NCBI RefSeq assembly: GCF_018736105.1
Contig: NZ_CP076135.1
Location: 3,284,001-3,348,000, forward strand
DNA: 64,000 nucleotides
From: Bradyrhizobium sediminis
Lineage (GTDB): Bacteria; Pseudomonadota; Alphaproteobacteria; Rhizobiales; Xanthobacteraceae
Direction: 5' to 3'
Of this stretch, positions 43,912-52,413 are shown piece by piece. Made by a program: the position numbers and the translations under genes. The notes under the pieces are model-generated. The model was not told the origin of the DNA, did no database searches, and saw only the letters and a list, made by a program, of their open reading frames with translations. The stretch's first letter is position 1, and each line of letters starts with the position of its first letter.

Positions 43912-44535
43912 ATGCCGCCACACGAAAAACCGGCCATGAAGGAGCGGATTCTCGCAACCGCCGACCGCCTGTTCTATCTGCGCGGCATCCGCGCCGTCGG
44001 CGTCGACACCATCGCCGCCGAAATCGGCATCTCTAAGCGCACGCTGTACAACCACTTCCCGTCCAAGGACGAATTGATAGCCGCCTACCTGCAGCGGCGC
44101 TTCACGCAGGCCCCCGCGTCCGACAAGCCGCCGGTCGAACAGATTCTTGGCACCTTCGACCGGCTGGAGCGCGGCTTCGCCAGCAAGGGTTTTCGCGGCT
44201 GCCCATTCGTCAACGCGGTGGCCGAACTGGGTACCGAGGATCGCTCGGTCAAGAAGATCGCGATCGCCTTCAAGGAAAGCCGCCGCCTCTGGTTCCGCGA
44301 CCTGTTGCAGCAGCTGGGCGTCGCCGATGCCGAGGGCCTTGCGACCCAATTGACGCTGCTGGTCGACGGCTCGATCGCGCAGGACCTGGTGCGCGACGAT
44401 CCCTCGATGGCGCGCGCCGCAAAGGAGGCGGCAAGAGTGTTGCTGGCGAATGCGGGGGTGAAGGTTGATTCAAGCACACCACCCTCGTCGTCCCGGCGAA
44501 CGCCGGGACCTATACGCCGCGGCGGCGCGGTGTAG
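43912..44535 (+). CDS. TetR-family transcriptional regulator
   Basis: A 207-residue repressor-type protein. The N-terminal HTH (residues about 9-50) includes RILATADRLFYLRGIRAVGV, EIGISKRTLYNHFPSKDELI, and the rest is a ligand-binding all-helical domain. It is divergent from the MFS transporter with a clear operator between. The last about 16 residues (SSSRRTPGPIRRGGAV) are encoded by the left arm of an inverted-repeat element (44488-44610), so the native C-terminus has been replaced or lengthened by the repeat. Confidence 0.92.
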   Translation: MPPHEKPAMKERILATADRLFYLRGIRAVGVDTIAAEIGISKRTLYNHFPSKDELIAAYLQRRFTQAPASDKPPVEQILGTFDRLERGFASKGFRGCPFVNAVAELGTEDRSVKKIAIAFKESRRLWFRDLLQQLGVADAEGLATQLTLLVDGSIAQDLVRDDPSMARAAKEAARVLLANAGVKVDSSTPPSSSRRTPGPIRRGGAV

Positions 44536-44610
44536 AACAGGCGGCTGTTGCGAGATTCTCTTTCAACCATAACCGCCGGTGGTTATGGGTTCCGGCGTTC
44601 GCCGGGACGA
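44488..44610. repeat. Inverted-repeat element, TCGTCCCGGCGAACGCCGG arms
   Basis: Arms at 44488-44506 and 44592-44610 are exact 19-bp reverse complements, and each arm also contains the inner palindrome CCGGCG-x-CGCCGG. A second hairpin (CCATAACC...GGTTATGG) lies between, at about 44567-44588. The left arm overlaps the 3' end of the TetR gene. The element has the same architecture as the one at 51351-51472, with CGG in place of CTG. It resembles Bradyrhizobium repeats encoding 'RRTPGP' peptides. Confidence 0.85.
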
Positions 44611-44622
44611 CACGGAGAGAAC

Positions 44623-45996
44623 CTACGCCGCCGCCGAAACCACGCGGTTGCGGCCGTCGTGCTTGGCGCGATAGAGCGCGGTGTCGGCGCGCTTGAGCAC
44701 GTCTGCGACCGACTCGCCCTTGCGATCCAGGGTCGACAGCCCGATCGAGATCGTGACCTCGATGCGTTTGGTGCCCTTGTTGACCGCAAACGGCTCGCCC
44801 GCGATCGAGCGCCGCAGCCGTTCGGCCACCATGCCCGCGACATGCAGGTCGGTTTCCGGCATCACGATGACGAATTCCTCGCCGCCGTAGCGGCAGGCGA
44901 GATCGATGCCGCGGATCGACTTGCGGATCCTGACGGCGAATTCGCGCAGCACGTCGTCGCCGGCGTCGTGGCCGTAATTGTCGTTGATCGATTTGAAGAA
45001 ATCGATATCGAGCATCATCAGCGCCAGCGGCTTGCCGCGGCTCGAGGCCTGCTCGGCCAGCGTTCCCAGATGGCTTTCCATGTAGCGACGGTTATGCAGG
45101 CCGGTCAGCGCGTCGGTGATCGCCGCCTCGATCGAGTTCTGCACGTTGTCGCGCAGATGGTCGGTATAGCGCCGCTTGCGGATTTGCGTACGCGCCCGCG
45201 CCAGCAACTCGTTCTTGTCGACCGGCCGCAGCAGATAGTCGTTGACGCCGATCTCGAGCCCGCGCAGCAGCCGGGCATTGTTGTCGGCATCGGCAATGGC
45301 GAGGATCGGCACCTGCCGGGTGCGCTCCAGCGAGCGCGCCTGGCTGCACAGCCGCAAACCATCGAAATTATCGAGGCCGAGCGAGACGATCAGCAGGTCG
45401 TAATTGCCCTCGGCGGCGTGAAACAGTGCTTCCGATGGATTGGTCTCGACGTCGACGGTGTGCTCGGTTGAGAGCACCGGCGCCAGCCGCTCATAGGACG
45501 ACGGCCGGTCGTCGACAAGCAGGATGCGGCCGCCCTTGCCGGTGTCGGCCACCGCGCTGCGCTCCGGCGCCTGCACGCCGATCTCAAGCGAGGTGATGGC
45601 GCGCATGCGCAGCTCGTCGGTCATCATCTTCAGCCGGGTCAGCGAGCGCACCCGCGCGATCAACACGATATCGGACACCGGCTTGGTCAGGAAATCGTCG
45701 GCGCCGGCCTCGAGCCCGCGCACGCGGTCGGCCGGGCTGTCGAGCGCGGTGACCATGACCACCGGGATGAAATGCGTTGCCGGATTGGACTTCAGCCGGC
45801 GGCAAACCTCGAAGCCGTCGATATCGGGCATCATCACGTCGAGCAGGATGATGTCGCATTCGGCGCGCGCGCAGATCTCCAGCGCCTCGGTGCCGTTGGA
45901 CGCGGTCAGGACGTCGAAATACTCGGCCGACAGCCGCGCCTCCAACAGCTTGACGTTGGCGGGGACATCATCGACGACGAGAATACGCGCTGACAT
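44623..45996 (-). CDS. pleD: PleD-type response regulator / diguanylate cyclase
   Basis: Synthesises cyclic di-GMP on phosphorylation and links the cell cycle to polar development in alphaproteobacteria. The 457-residue protein has receiver domain 1 (phosphoacceptor Asp53 in LLDVMMPD), a degenerate second receiver (residues about 155-270), and a GGDEF domain. The active site is GGEEF at about residues 371-375, and the RxxD inhibitory site (RGID) is five residues before it. It follows divK by 12 bases in the same operon, as in Caulobacter and other relatives. Confidence 0.96.
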   Translation of the reverse strand: MSARILVVDDVPANVKLLEARLSAEYFDVLTASNGTEALEICARAECDIILLDVMMPDIDGFEVCRRLKSNPATHFIPVVMVTALDSPADRVRGLEAGADDFLTKPVSDIVLIARVRSLTRLKMMTDELRMRAITSLEIGVQAPERSAVADTGKGGRILLVDDRPSSYERLAPVLSTEHTVDVETNPSEALFHAAEGNYDLLIVSLGLDNFDGLRLCSQARSLERTRQVPILAIADADNNARLLRGLEIGVNDYLLRPVDKNELLARARTQIRKRRYTDHLRDNVQNSIEAAITDALTGLHNRRYMESHLGTLAEQASSRGKPLALMMLDIDFFKSINDNYGHDAGDDVLREFAVRIRKSIRGIDLACRYGGEEFVIVMPETDLHVAGMVAERLRRSIAGEPFAVNKGTKRIEVTISIGLSTLDRKGESVADVLKRADTALYRAKHDGRNRVVSAAA

Positions 45997-46008
45997 CTCA
46001 AATTACTC

Positions 46009-46374
46009 CTAGCCGATAAATCGCCTGACGGTTTCAATAAATTTGCCGACCGAAATCGGCTTCGATAAATAGGCTTCGCAGCCGCCCTCGCGGATGCGTT
46101 CCTCGTCGCCCTTCATCGCGAAGGCCGTTACCGCGACCACCGGTATGGAACGCAGCTCCGGATCGTCCTTGATCCAGCGCGTGACCTCGAGGCCGGACAC
46201 CTGCGGCAGCTGGATATCCATCAATATAAGATCGGGACGCAGCTTGCGCACGAGATCGAGCGCCTCGAAACCGTTACTGGTGCCCGAGGTCTGATAGCCA
46301 TGCGCTTCCAACAGATCGCGAAAGAGCTTCATATTCAGCTCGTTGTCCTCCACGATCAGGACGGTTTTAGCCAT
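46009..46374 (-). CDS. divK: Single-domain response regulator DivK
   Basis: Essential cell-cycle regulator that controls CtrA activity through DivL/CckA and is phosphorylated by PleC/DivJ-type kinases. The 121-residue protein is only a receiver domain: acidic pocket in [10 protein letters not shown], phosphoacceptor Asp53 in LILMDIQLP, switch Thr in [10 protein letters not shown], and Lys in YLSKPISV. Sequence matches the Caulobacter/rhizobial DivK group closely. It is the first gene of the divK-pleD operon and is divergent from DUF3572-dinB. Confidence 0.97.
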   Translation of the reverse strand: MAKTVLIVEDNELNMKLFRDLLEAHGYQTSGTSNGFEALDLVRKLRPDLILMDIQLPQVSGLEVTRWIKDDPELRSIPVVAVTAFAMKGDEERIREGGCEAYLSKPISVGKFIETVRRFIG

Positions 46375-46604
46375 CCCGTCCCTCCCAATCCCCTAGGAAA
46401 CAGGCCGGCCGGCGGTGCGTCAGGCACTGCCGGCGGGCGTGTCGAAAAGTGAATTCAAACTAGCGCCAGATTCGCTCTAACCCGTTAAGCCGACATGCCA
46501 TCTTTATGCGAAGTGGTTTCCACTTGCTTGAACACGTTCTGCAGACTCGGGCATGATGATTCCAAATTAGAGACCATAAGTTAACGGAAAGGCAAACGGA
46601 CCAG

Positions 46605-46904
46605 TTGAAAAAGCCTGTTCACAACCCCCGGGAAGTAGCTGAAATCGTTGCAGTTCAGGCGTTGTCCTTCATCGCCGGCGACCCCGAGCGGCTGGGCCTG
46701 TTCCTGGCCGAATCGGGCATCGGTCCGGAGACCCTGCGCAACGCCGCCTCCGACCCGCAATTTCTCGCTTCCGTGCTCGATTTTGTCATGCGCGATGACG
46801 CAACCGTGAAGGCTTTTGCGAGCGCCTCGCAGCTCCATCCCACCAACATTGCCGCGGCCCATCAGGCGCTCAACGATCCCCGGTGGGAGCGCGACGTGCC
46901 GTGA
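46605..46904 (+). CDS. DUF3572 protein
   Basis: A 99-residue protein of the DUF3572 family, helical, with the typical segments EVAEIVAVQALSFIAGDPER and LGLFLAESGIGPETLRNAAS. The function is unknown. It starts at TTG 46605, since no ATG or GTG is in frame upstream; the family's MKKP start supports this. Its stop codon overlaps the dinB GTG start by four bases (GTGA), so the two are translationally coupled. In many Rhizobiales this gene precedes dinB, hinting at a DNA-repair-linked role, but that is inference. Confidence 0.82.
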   Translation: MKKPVHNPREVAEIVAVQALSFIAGDPERLGLFLAESGIGPETLRNAASDPQFLASVLDFVMRDDATVKAFASASQLHPTNIAAAHQALNDPRWERDVP

Positions 46905-48199
46905 ACCTGACCATGCCAGAATTGGAGGGACCGACCTGCTTTTGCCGGGACTGCCTCCATGATCTGGATTTCGTGGCCCGGCGATGCAACCACTGCGGCT
47001 CCCCTCGCCTCGTCCATCACCACGCGCTGCCTGCGCTGACGCTGGCGCATATCGATTGCGACGCGTTCTACGCCACCGTCGAGAAGCGCGACAATCCTGA
47101 CATCGCCGACAAGCCGGTCATCATCGGCGGCGGCAAGCGCGGCGTGGTGTCGGCGGCCTGCTACATCTCCCGCACCTTCGGCATCCGCTCGGCGATGCCG
47201 ATGTTCAAGGCGCTGGCGCTGTGCCCGTCCGCGGTCGTGATCCGGCCCGACATGGCGAAATATGTCAGGGTCGGCCGCGAGGTGCGCCATGCCATGCAGG
47301 CGCTGACGCCGCTGGTCGAGCCGCTGTCGATCGACGAGGCGTTTCTCGATCTCGCCGGCACCCAGCGCGTCCACGGCATGATCCCGGCAAAAGTGCTGGC
47401 GCGCTTTGCCCGCGAAGTCGAGCGCGACATCGGCATCACGGTTTCGGTCGGCCTGTCCTGCAACAAATTCCTGGCCAAGATCGCCTCCGACCTGGACAAG
47501 CCGCGCGGCTTTGCCGCGCTCGACCAGGACGAAGCGGTGAAGATGCTGGCGGACCGGCCGGTCGGCTTCATCTACGGCGTCGGGCCGGCGACCCAGGAAA
47601 AGCTGTTACAGCGCGGCTTTCGCACCATCGCCGACCTGCAGCGCGCCGACGAGATCGAGCTGATGCGGCAGTTCGCGGCCGAGGGGCGCAGGCTGTGGCG
47701 GCTGGCGCGCGGCATCGACGACCGGCCCGTGGTGCCCGACCGCGGCGCCAAGACCATTTCCAACGAGACCACCTTCGACACTGACATCCGCGATTTTGCC
47801 ACCCTGGAGAAGACGCTGTGGCGGCTGTGCGAAAAGGTATCCTCGCGCCTGAAGAGCAGCGATCTTTCGGGCCTGACCATCACCCTGAAACTGAAGACCG
47901 CCGATTTCCGGCAGCGCACCCGCTCGCAATCGATCCACGCGCCGACGCAACTGGCGGCGAAGATTTTCGCCGTGACCCGCGAGATGCTGGCAAAGGAAAT
48001 CGACGGCACCGCGTTCCGCCTGATGGGCGCCGGCGTCAGCGCGCTGCGCGAAGGTTCGCAGGCCGACGACACCGACATGCTCGACCGCCGCTCCGCCCAC
48101 GCCGAACGCGCCATCGACGACCTGCGCAAAAAATTCGGCAACGCCGCCGTGATCCGCGGCATCGCCTATGACGGGCCGGAGAAGGCGGAAGAGGGATAG
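46901..48199 (+). CDS. dinB: DNA polymerase IV (Y family) with N-terminal zinc-ribbon-like extension
   Basis: Error-prone translesion polymerase. The 432-residue protein has the palm acidic residues in LAHIDCDAFYATVEKR and LSIDEAFLDLAG, the thumb and little-finger domains, and no obvious C-terminal clamp motif beyond residue 430. Before the polymerase, residues 13-32 contain CFCRDC...CNHC, a four-cysteine zinc-ribbon-like module. GTG 46901 overlaps the DUF3572 stop codon (GTGA) and is preferred over ATG 46913. The zinc extension is a feature of rhizobial DinB forms and may affect DNA binding. Confidence 0.93.
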   Translation: MNLTMPELEGPTCFCRDCLHDLDFVARRCNHCGSPRLVHHHALPALTLAHIDCDAFYATVEKRDNPDIADKPVIIGGGKRGVVSAACYISRTFGIRSAMPMFKALALCPSAVVIRPDMAKYVRVGREVRHAMQALTPLVEPLSIDEAFLDLAGTQRVHGMIPAKVLARFAREVERDIGITVSVGLSCNKFLAKIASDLDKPRGFAALDQDEAVKMLADRPVGFIYGVGPATQEKLLQRGFRTIADLQRADEIELMRQFAAEGRRLWRLARGIDDRPVVPDRGAKTISNETTFDTDIRDFATLEKTLWRLCEKVSSRLKSSDLSGLTITLKLKTADFRQRTRSQSIHAPTQLAAKIFAVTREMLAKEIDGTAFRLMGAGVSALREGSQADDTDMLDRRSAHAERAIDDLRKKFGNAAVIRGIAYDGPEKAEEG

Positions 48200-48545
48200 A
48201 CGTGTAACCGGGATGGAGGCCAAGAAGGCTCACAGCCATTGCTCCTCAGGTAACGCGCCCATCGGGCAATTTGCGGACCTGACGGAATCGTCTGCGACAT
48301 CCGCTAAGAAAAGCGAAAACGGACCTGGGAGCTGCGCTGTCGCACTTCCGGAAATGACCCGGAGCGGACTTGGGCCATGCGTTGTCCGCACCCAGGACGC
48401 CCATAGGACCCAAAGCAGACAAGAGGGTGGGAGCGATGTCCCGGTTGGAACACTCGATCAGCGCTGCTGACCCATTGATCTGCATCACGGCGCTGGCCGA
48501 TTTCTGTGATCTCTTTTTTGGTCGATCAAGCTACGGAGGATCGCT
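48200..48545. other. Intergenic region with a possible coupled leader ORF
   Basis: About 346 bases upstream of the 77-aa secreted gene. It contains scattered GCGGAC/GTCCGC motifs, probable remnants of a degenerate repeat. A 37-codon frame from ATG 48436 (MSRLEHSISAADPL) has GGTGGGAG upstream, and its stop codon overlaps the next gene's ATG by four bases (ATGA), so it could be a leader peptide. Support is weak. Confidence 0.35.
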
Positions 48546-48779
48546 ATGAAATACGTCCTCGCATTAGTCCTCGTCGCGCCATTCATGACAGTATCCAGCA
48601 TGGCGCAGGATGCGGTCCGCCTTGACCAGCATGTTTACCAGGGCGGACCCAAAACAAGTATTCCCCACGCGACCAGACAAACGACACGCGCGAGCGATGC
48701 CTTCGCCATGGCACCGAATGCCAGGAGGTCGCACGGATATAGTGGCGGCCCGCAAACAGTCGTGCCGCATTCCTATTGA
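48546..48779 (+). CDS. Small secreted protein with a duplicated GGP[KQ]T motif
   Basis: A 77-residue protein with a signal peptide (MKYVLALVLVAPFMTVSSMA). The mature part holds two matching segments, HVYQGGPKTSIPHA and HGYSGGPQTVVPHSY, one near its start and one at its C-terminus. ACGGAGGA stands before the ATG. No family name is known to me. Duplicated Gly-Gly-Pro/Pro-His motifs with histidines could bind metal, but this is speculation. It is isolated between intergenic stretches rich in degenerate repeat motifs. Confidence 0.7.
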   Translation: MKYVLALVLVAPFMTVSSMAQDAVRLDQHVYQGGPKTSIPHATRQTTRASDAFAMAPNARRSHGYSGGPQTVVPHSY

Positions 48780-49115
48780 GGCTCATGGGACACGCATAGG
48801 GGTGTTAGCGTGTCCCTAACGTTGTTGCGGTGCGACCCAGCAGGCAGATGACTCGGTGCGGGGACAAAGCGGACTTAGGATGCGGACCGCACTTCCGAGT
48901 TTGACGCGAAGCGGACAATCGGCGCGGACAACGATAACGCCCGCTTAACAAAGCTGGCGCAAGCGTATGGTTGGGAGTCGAGGCTCCGCTGCCTGACCGG
49001 CGGCAGCACCCATGCGGAATTGTTCCATTGATCCAAATCAACCATTGGGGAGCTATTTGCGTGGAAATATTCATTTTGTTCCAATCGCAGTGACAAGGTA
49101 GCAAGGTGTCCGACA
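48780..49115. other. Intergenic region, no gene recognised
   Basis: About 336 bases between the 77-aa gene and the cytochrome b561 gene. It holds several copies of GCGGAC/GTCCGC-type motifs (near 48869 and 48907) like those at 48200-48420 and 49975-50035, probably decayed copies of one repeat family. The short open frames on either strand are not convincing. Confidence 0.5.
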
Positions 49116-49862
49116 ATGCCGCAGCCCCCAGCGTCAGCCGAGCGCCTTCACGCCTACGATGTATGGGATGCCCCGACGCGGTGGTTCCATTGGATCAACG
49201 CGCTCGCCGTGCTCGGTCTGATTATTATTGGAGTTATCCTGCTCAACGACGACGCGCTGGGGCTCTCCGCCAACGGCAAGATCCTGCTCAAGGAAATCCA
49301 TGTCGTGCTCGGCTACGTCATGGGGCTGAATTTGATCTGGCGCTTCGTTTGGGCGTTTTTCGGCAACCGCTATACCAGATGGAGCGCCATCCTGCCTTAT
49401 GGTTCCAGCTTTTGGGGCAAACTGCGCGCTTACGGCAGCGCCTTTCTTAGCGGAGAGCCGCAAGAATATGTCGGGCATAATCCCGCGGCACGTCTCGCAA
49501 TTGCAGTTCTCCTGCTGCTGCTCGTGCTGCAAGCCGTGACCGGTGCGGTCCTGGCGGGCACCGATCTATTCTGGCCACCGTTCGGAAGATGGTTCGCCAG
49601 TTGGGTTGCCGCGGCCGGGATTGATCCGGCAATGGTCTCGCCCCTCGCCGCGGAGACGCTGGATCAGACCGCCTACAAGGCCATGCGTGCGTTTCGAAGC
49701 CCGATCGTGACGATCCATCTCTATGCGTTCTATGTGCTCGCGGGCGTCATCCTGCTGCATCTGATAGCGGTGATCGTGACCGAAATTCACGAGGGTGGGA
49801 GCATCACGTCGGCCATGTTTACCGGCCGAAAAATTCTCAACCGCCCACCGCAAGACGTTTAG
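49116..49862 (+). CDS. Cytochrome b561-type membrane protein
   Basis: A 248-residue membrane di-heme cytochrome b of the b561/NiFe-hydrogenase b-subunit superfamily. It has four to five hydrophobic segments with histidines in matching positions: RWFHWINALA near residue 25, EIHVVLGY near 62, IHLYAFYV near 196, and LLHLIAVIV near 212. Such proteins pass electrons between a periplasmic partner and quinone. No obvious partner dehydrogenase or c-type cytochrome is next to it. ATG 49116 has only a weak ribosome-binding site (AAGGTG). Confidence 0.88.
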   Translation: MPQPPASAERLHAYDVWDAPTRWFHWINALAVLGLIIIGVILLNDDALGLSANGKILLKEIHVVLGYVMGLNLIWRFVWAFFGNRYTRWSAILPYGSSFWGKLRAYGSAFLSGEPQEYVGHNPAARLAIAVLLLLLVLQAVTGAVLAGTDLFWPPFGRWFASWVAAAGIDPAMVSPLAAETLDQTAYKAMRAFRSPIVTIHLYAFYVLAGVILLHLIAVIVTEIHEGGSITSAMFTGRKILNRPPQDV

Positions 49863-50160
49863 GCTCGAAAAAGTCCGGCGCGCCTGCGCGCATTTCAACT
49901 GTTCTGCCATTTGCACCTTAAAGCTCGGCTCCGATGGTCGAGCCCATTGTGATGCGTATGTCTCTTGTTGGGCTCAAAGCGGACTTTGACAGGCGGCCTG
50001 ACGATGTCCGCTATCGGGGAACAAGCGGACCGCCGGGCGTCGAGGTCATCCATGCTGGAGAAAAATTAACCGCCGACCGCTAGGTCTTGGTCATTCGTGG
50101 ATCACCGCAGAGGCCGTAAGAAGTAGTCCTCAGCCGGGTGGGTTTTCCGGCGGAAAGGCC

Positions 50161-50325
50161 ATGTCACCGATGTCACTATCGTCAGCCAGAAATTATGCGC
50201 TTCGAGCCGAGCGATCTCAGGACGCGAAGGAAGCCGCCGACCTTCTTGCGAAGGCAATCCTGGAATTGGCCGCATCGATAGAGGCCACCGACGCGAAGGT
50301 GAAGAAGATCAACAAGTCAGGTTGA
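50161..50325 (+). CDS. Small alanine-rich helical protein (54 aa)
   Basis: A 54-residue protein with an amphipathic helix (AERSQDAKEAADLLAKAILE, then LAASIEATDAKVKKINKSG) and a basic C-terminus. GGAAAGG precedes the ATG. The sequence is low in complexity but has normal codon use. It ends 80 bases before the SDR gene. I do not recognise a family. The probability that it is a real gene is moderate. Confidence 0.5.
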   Translation: MSPMSLSSARNYALRAERSQDAKEAADLLAKAILELAASIEATDAKVKKINKSG

Positions 50326-50405
50326 CGATCGGGATCCCTGCATGCGGCCGACGGCGGCCGTGCTATGACGGGACCGCGGCATTCATGGCAGTAGCAGGAA
50401 GAACG

Positions 50406-51158
50406 ATGCAGATCAGTTTCAAGGGCAAGCGCGTGGTGGTCGCCGGCGGCAGCAGGGGAATCGGCAGATCGATTGCGTTGGGCTTCGCAGGCGCCGGAGC
50501 CTCGGTGTCGATCTGCGCACGAGGACAAGCCGGACTCGATGCGACCGCGGGCGATATCAGGGCGCTTGGTGCAGAGGTCCATGCCGTTCCATGTGATCTC
50601 GCGGACAAGGAAGCCATCGCGGTCTATGTCGCCGCCGCAGCGGCGTCGCTCGGCGGCATCGATATCCTCGTCAACAACGCTTCCGGCTTCGGCGGCGGCG
50701 ACACGGAGGATGGCTGGAGGAAGGGGCTTGATATCGATGTGATGGCAACGGTCCGCGCGTCGAACGCGGCGATCCCGCATATCGAGCGCAGCAGCGGCGG
50801 CGCGATCCTCAATATCTCCTCGATCTCCGGGCTTGGCGCGAGCGCCAGGTCGGCCTCGTACGCGGCGGTCAAGGCCGCCGTCATCAACTACACGCTGTCG
50901 CAGGGCTTGATGCTGGCGCCGAAGAAAATTCGCGTCAACGCGATTGCGCCAGGTTCGATCGAATTTCCCGGTGGTCTGTGGGAGACGAACAAGACGTCGA
51001 ATCCGCAGCTGTACAATGCGGTCTTCAAGTCCATTCCGTGGGGCCGCATGGGCAAGCCGGAAGAGGTTGCGAACGCGGCACTGTTTCTATGCAGCGATCA
51101 GGCGTCGTGGATTACCGGACAAACCCTGACGGTCGATGGCGGCCAGTCGCTTGGCTGA
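50406..51158 (+). CDS. Short-chain dehydrogenase/reductase (SDR)
   Basis: A 250-residue classical SDR: NAD(P)-binding AGGSRGIGRS near residue 14, VNNASGFGG, catalytic Ser in ISSISG, and Tyr/Lys in SYAAVKAA. The tail IRVNAIAPGSIEF and VDGGQSLG are family-typical. It is unrelated in sequence to the SDR at 31.1-31.9 kb beyond the fold. ATG 50406 is preceded by AGGAAG; the frame extends to 50322 without good support. Substrate unknown. Confidence 0.9.
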   Translation: MQISFKGKRVVVAGGSRGIGRSIALGFAGAGASVSICARGQAGLDATAGDIRALGAEVHAVPCDLADKEAIAVYVAAAAASLGGIDILVNNASGFGGGDTEDGWRKGLDIDVMATVRASNAAIPHIERSSGGAILNISSISGLGASARSASYAAVKAAVINYTLSQGLMLAPKKIRVNAIAPGSIEFPGGLWETNKTSNPQLYNAVFKSIPWGRMGKPEEVANAALFLCSDQASWITGQTLTVDGGQSLG

Positions 51159-51350
51159 TCACGCGCAACCAGAATTCAACTTGCTCGGCTTCGCCGCGGA
51201 TATCGTTGCCTGAAGGCGCGAAAGCGCTCGTGCCCGGCATTCCCCACGCCCTCTTTGGGCGGAGAGATTTGCAAAACCTCGGGCGTATCGAGCCGCGGGA
51301 GGTGTGTCTTAAGTTTGAAAATTGAATCGTGGCTCGGACAAAAAACTCAA

Positions 51351-51472
51351 CGTCGTCCCTGCGAACGCAGGGACCCATAACCACGACCGCCAGCAAATCG
51401 GCAAAGCCGTCCTACAGCATCTTTCTAAACAAGCGACACGGCGTATGGGTCCCTGCGTTCGCAGGGACGACG
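51351..51472. repeat. Inverted-repeat element with perfect 29-bp arms
   Basis: The 29-bp segment at 51351-51379 and the reverse complement of 51444-51472 are identical, with a 64-base spacer. Each arm itself contains the palindrome TCCCTGCG-AA-CGCAGGGA. It lies between the SDR and the EipB-like gene. The architecture matches 44488-44610, with CTG in place of CGG in the arms. It shows no transposase or target duplication and looks like a non-autonomous mobile palindrome. Confidence 0.95.
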
Positions 51473-51534
51473 ATAACGAGTTGTCAGGCGATCGGCCGGC
51501 GCAAGCGCCTCTTGCCCATCCACAACGACCGCCA

Positions 51535-52413
51535 TCACTTACACGGCTTGGAATCCCTGACGTCGAATTTGCCCATCGCGCCGGAAATGACGAAGTCATT
51601 GTAGTCGAGCACCAGCGCCCGCGAGACGCCGTTCTCGAACAGCTCGAACGACATCGCATAAACCGGCGTCTGCTCGCCGTCCTTGGCCTTGGCGTCGCGG
51701 TCGTAATAGCTCACCGTGACCGGCCAGCGCGTCAGCGGCTTCATGACGTCGTTGGCGGTGGAGGGATCGGGCGAAGCGATGCTGCGGTCGCCCGGGATCG
51801 GCTGCCCGATCACCGACAGCGTGTTGTAGACCTTCTCGCCGTTGTCGGAACCGTCATAGACCGTCAGTTCCAGCAGGGATTTTCCCTCGCGCGCGGCGGC
51901 GATGATGCGCTGGATCTGCTCGGTCGGGAACACCGTGGAGCCGTCGAGGGTGAAGGTCTTGGCCTCGGGCTGCTTCAGCTTGACCGTGATATGATCGCCG
52001 CTGCGCTCGGCGACGCCGTCGACCGGGCTGGAGTCGGTATCGTTCATCCGGGTGGCGATCTTGAAGCGGTAGCTCTTGCCGGCGCCGTCCTCCCAGGAGG
52101 TGGAACGCAGGTCGCTCAGCGTCAGCTTGCCCTCGCCGCTGTCGAGTTCCGAGACCTGGCGGAACTCCGAGGTGTAGCCCTCGCAGGCGCTGCCGGAAAA
52201 ATTATAGAGAATGCGGCCGCGCGCATTGTTGATCGAATTGGAGCCGCGCGACTTCACCAGCTTGAGTTCATAAAGCGCCTGGTGCGCGAGAAACGGTCCG
52301 CTCGCCGCGGCCTGCACCCTGCCGCCGGCAAAACCCGAGACGACGGCAACCGCGGCCGTCGCCAGCAGCACCGAGCGGATGTCACGCGACGAAATCCGGA
52401 ACCTTCGAGCCAT
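51535..52413 (-). CDS. EipB-like periplasmic envelope-integrity protein (DUF1849)
   Basis: A 292-residue exported protein of the DUF1849/EipB family. In Brucella, EipB is a periplasmic beta-spiral protein needed for envelope integrity. The N-terminal signal region (residues 5-37) includes LLATAAVAVVSGFAGGRVQA. The mature part has two cysteines, Cys77 (SACEGY) and Cys291 next to the C-terminus, matching the pair that forms a conserved disulfide in EipB. ATG 52413 is preceded by AGGAAAG; a longer frame starts at 52470. Confidence 0.87.
   Translation of the reverse strand: MARRFRISSRDIRSVLLATAAVAVVSGFAGGRVQAAASGPFLAHQALYELKLVKSRGSNSINNARGRILYNFSGSACEGYTSEFRQVSELDSGEGKLTLSDLRSTSWEDGAGKSYRFKIATRMNDTDSSPVDGVAERSGDHITVKLKQPEAKTFTLDGSTVFPTEQIQRIIAAAREGKSLLELTVYDGSDNGEKVYNTLSVIGQPIPGDRSIASPDPSTANDVMKPLTRWPVTVSYYDRDAKAKDGEQTPVYAMSFELFENGVSRALVLDYNDFVISGAMGKFDVRDSKPCK

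Noticed and set aside
46375..46604. CtrA boxes upstream of divK
   Set aside because: TTAA half-sites are present, but none has the TTAA-N7-TTAA spacing, so no CtrA site is claimed.
49952..50083. A 43-codon plus-strand frame (MRMSLVGLKADFDRRPDDVR)
   Set aside because: No ribosome-binding site, and it runs through the degenerate GCGGAC/GTCCGC repeat motifs.
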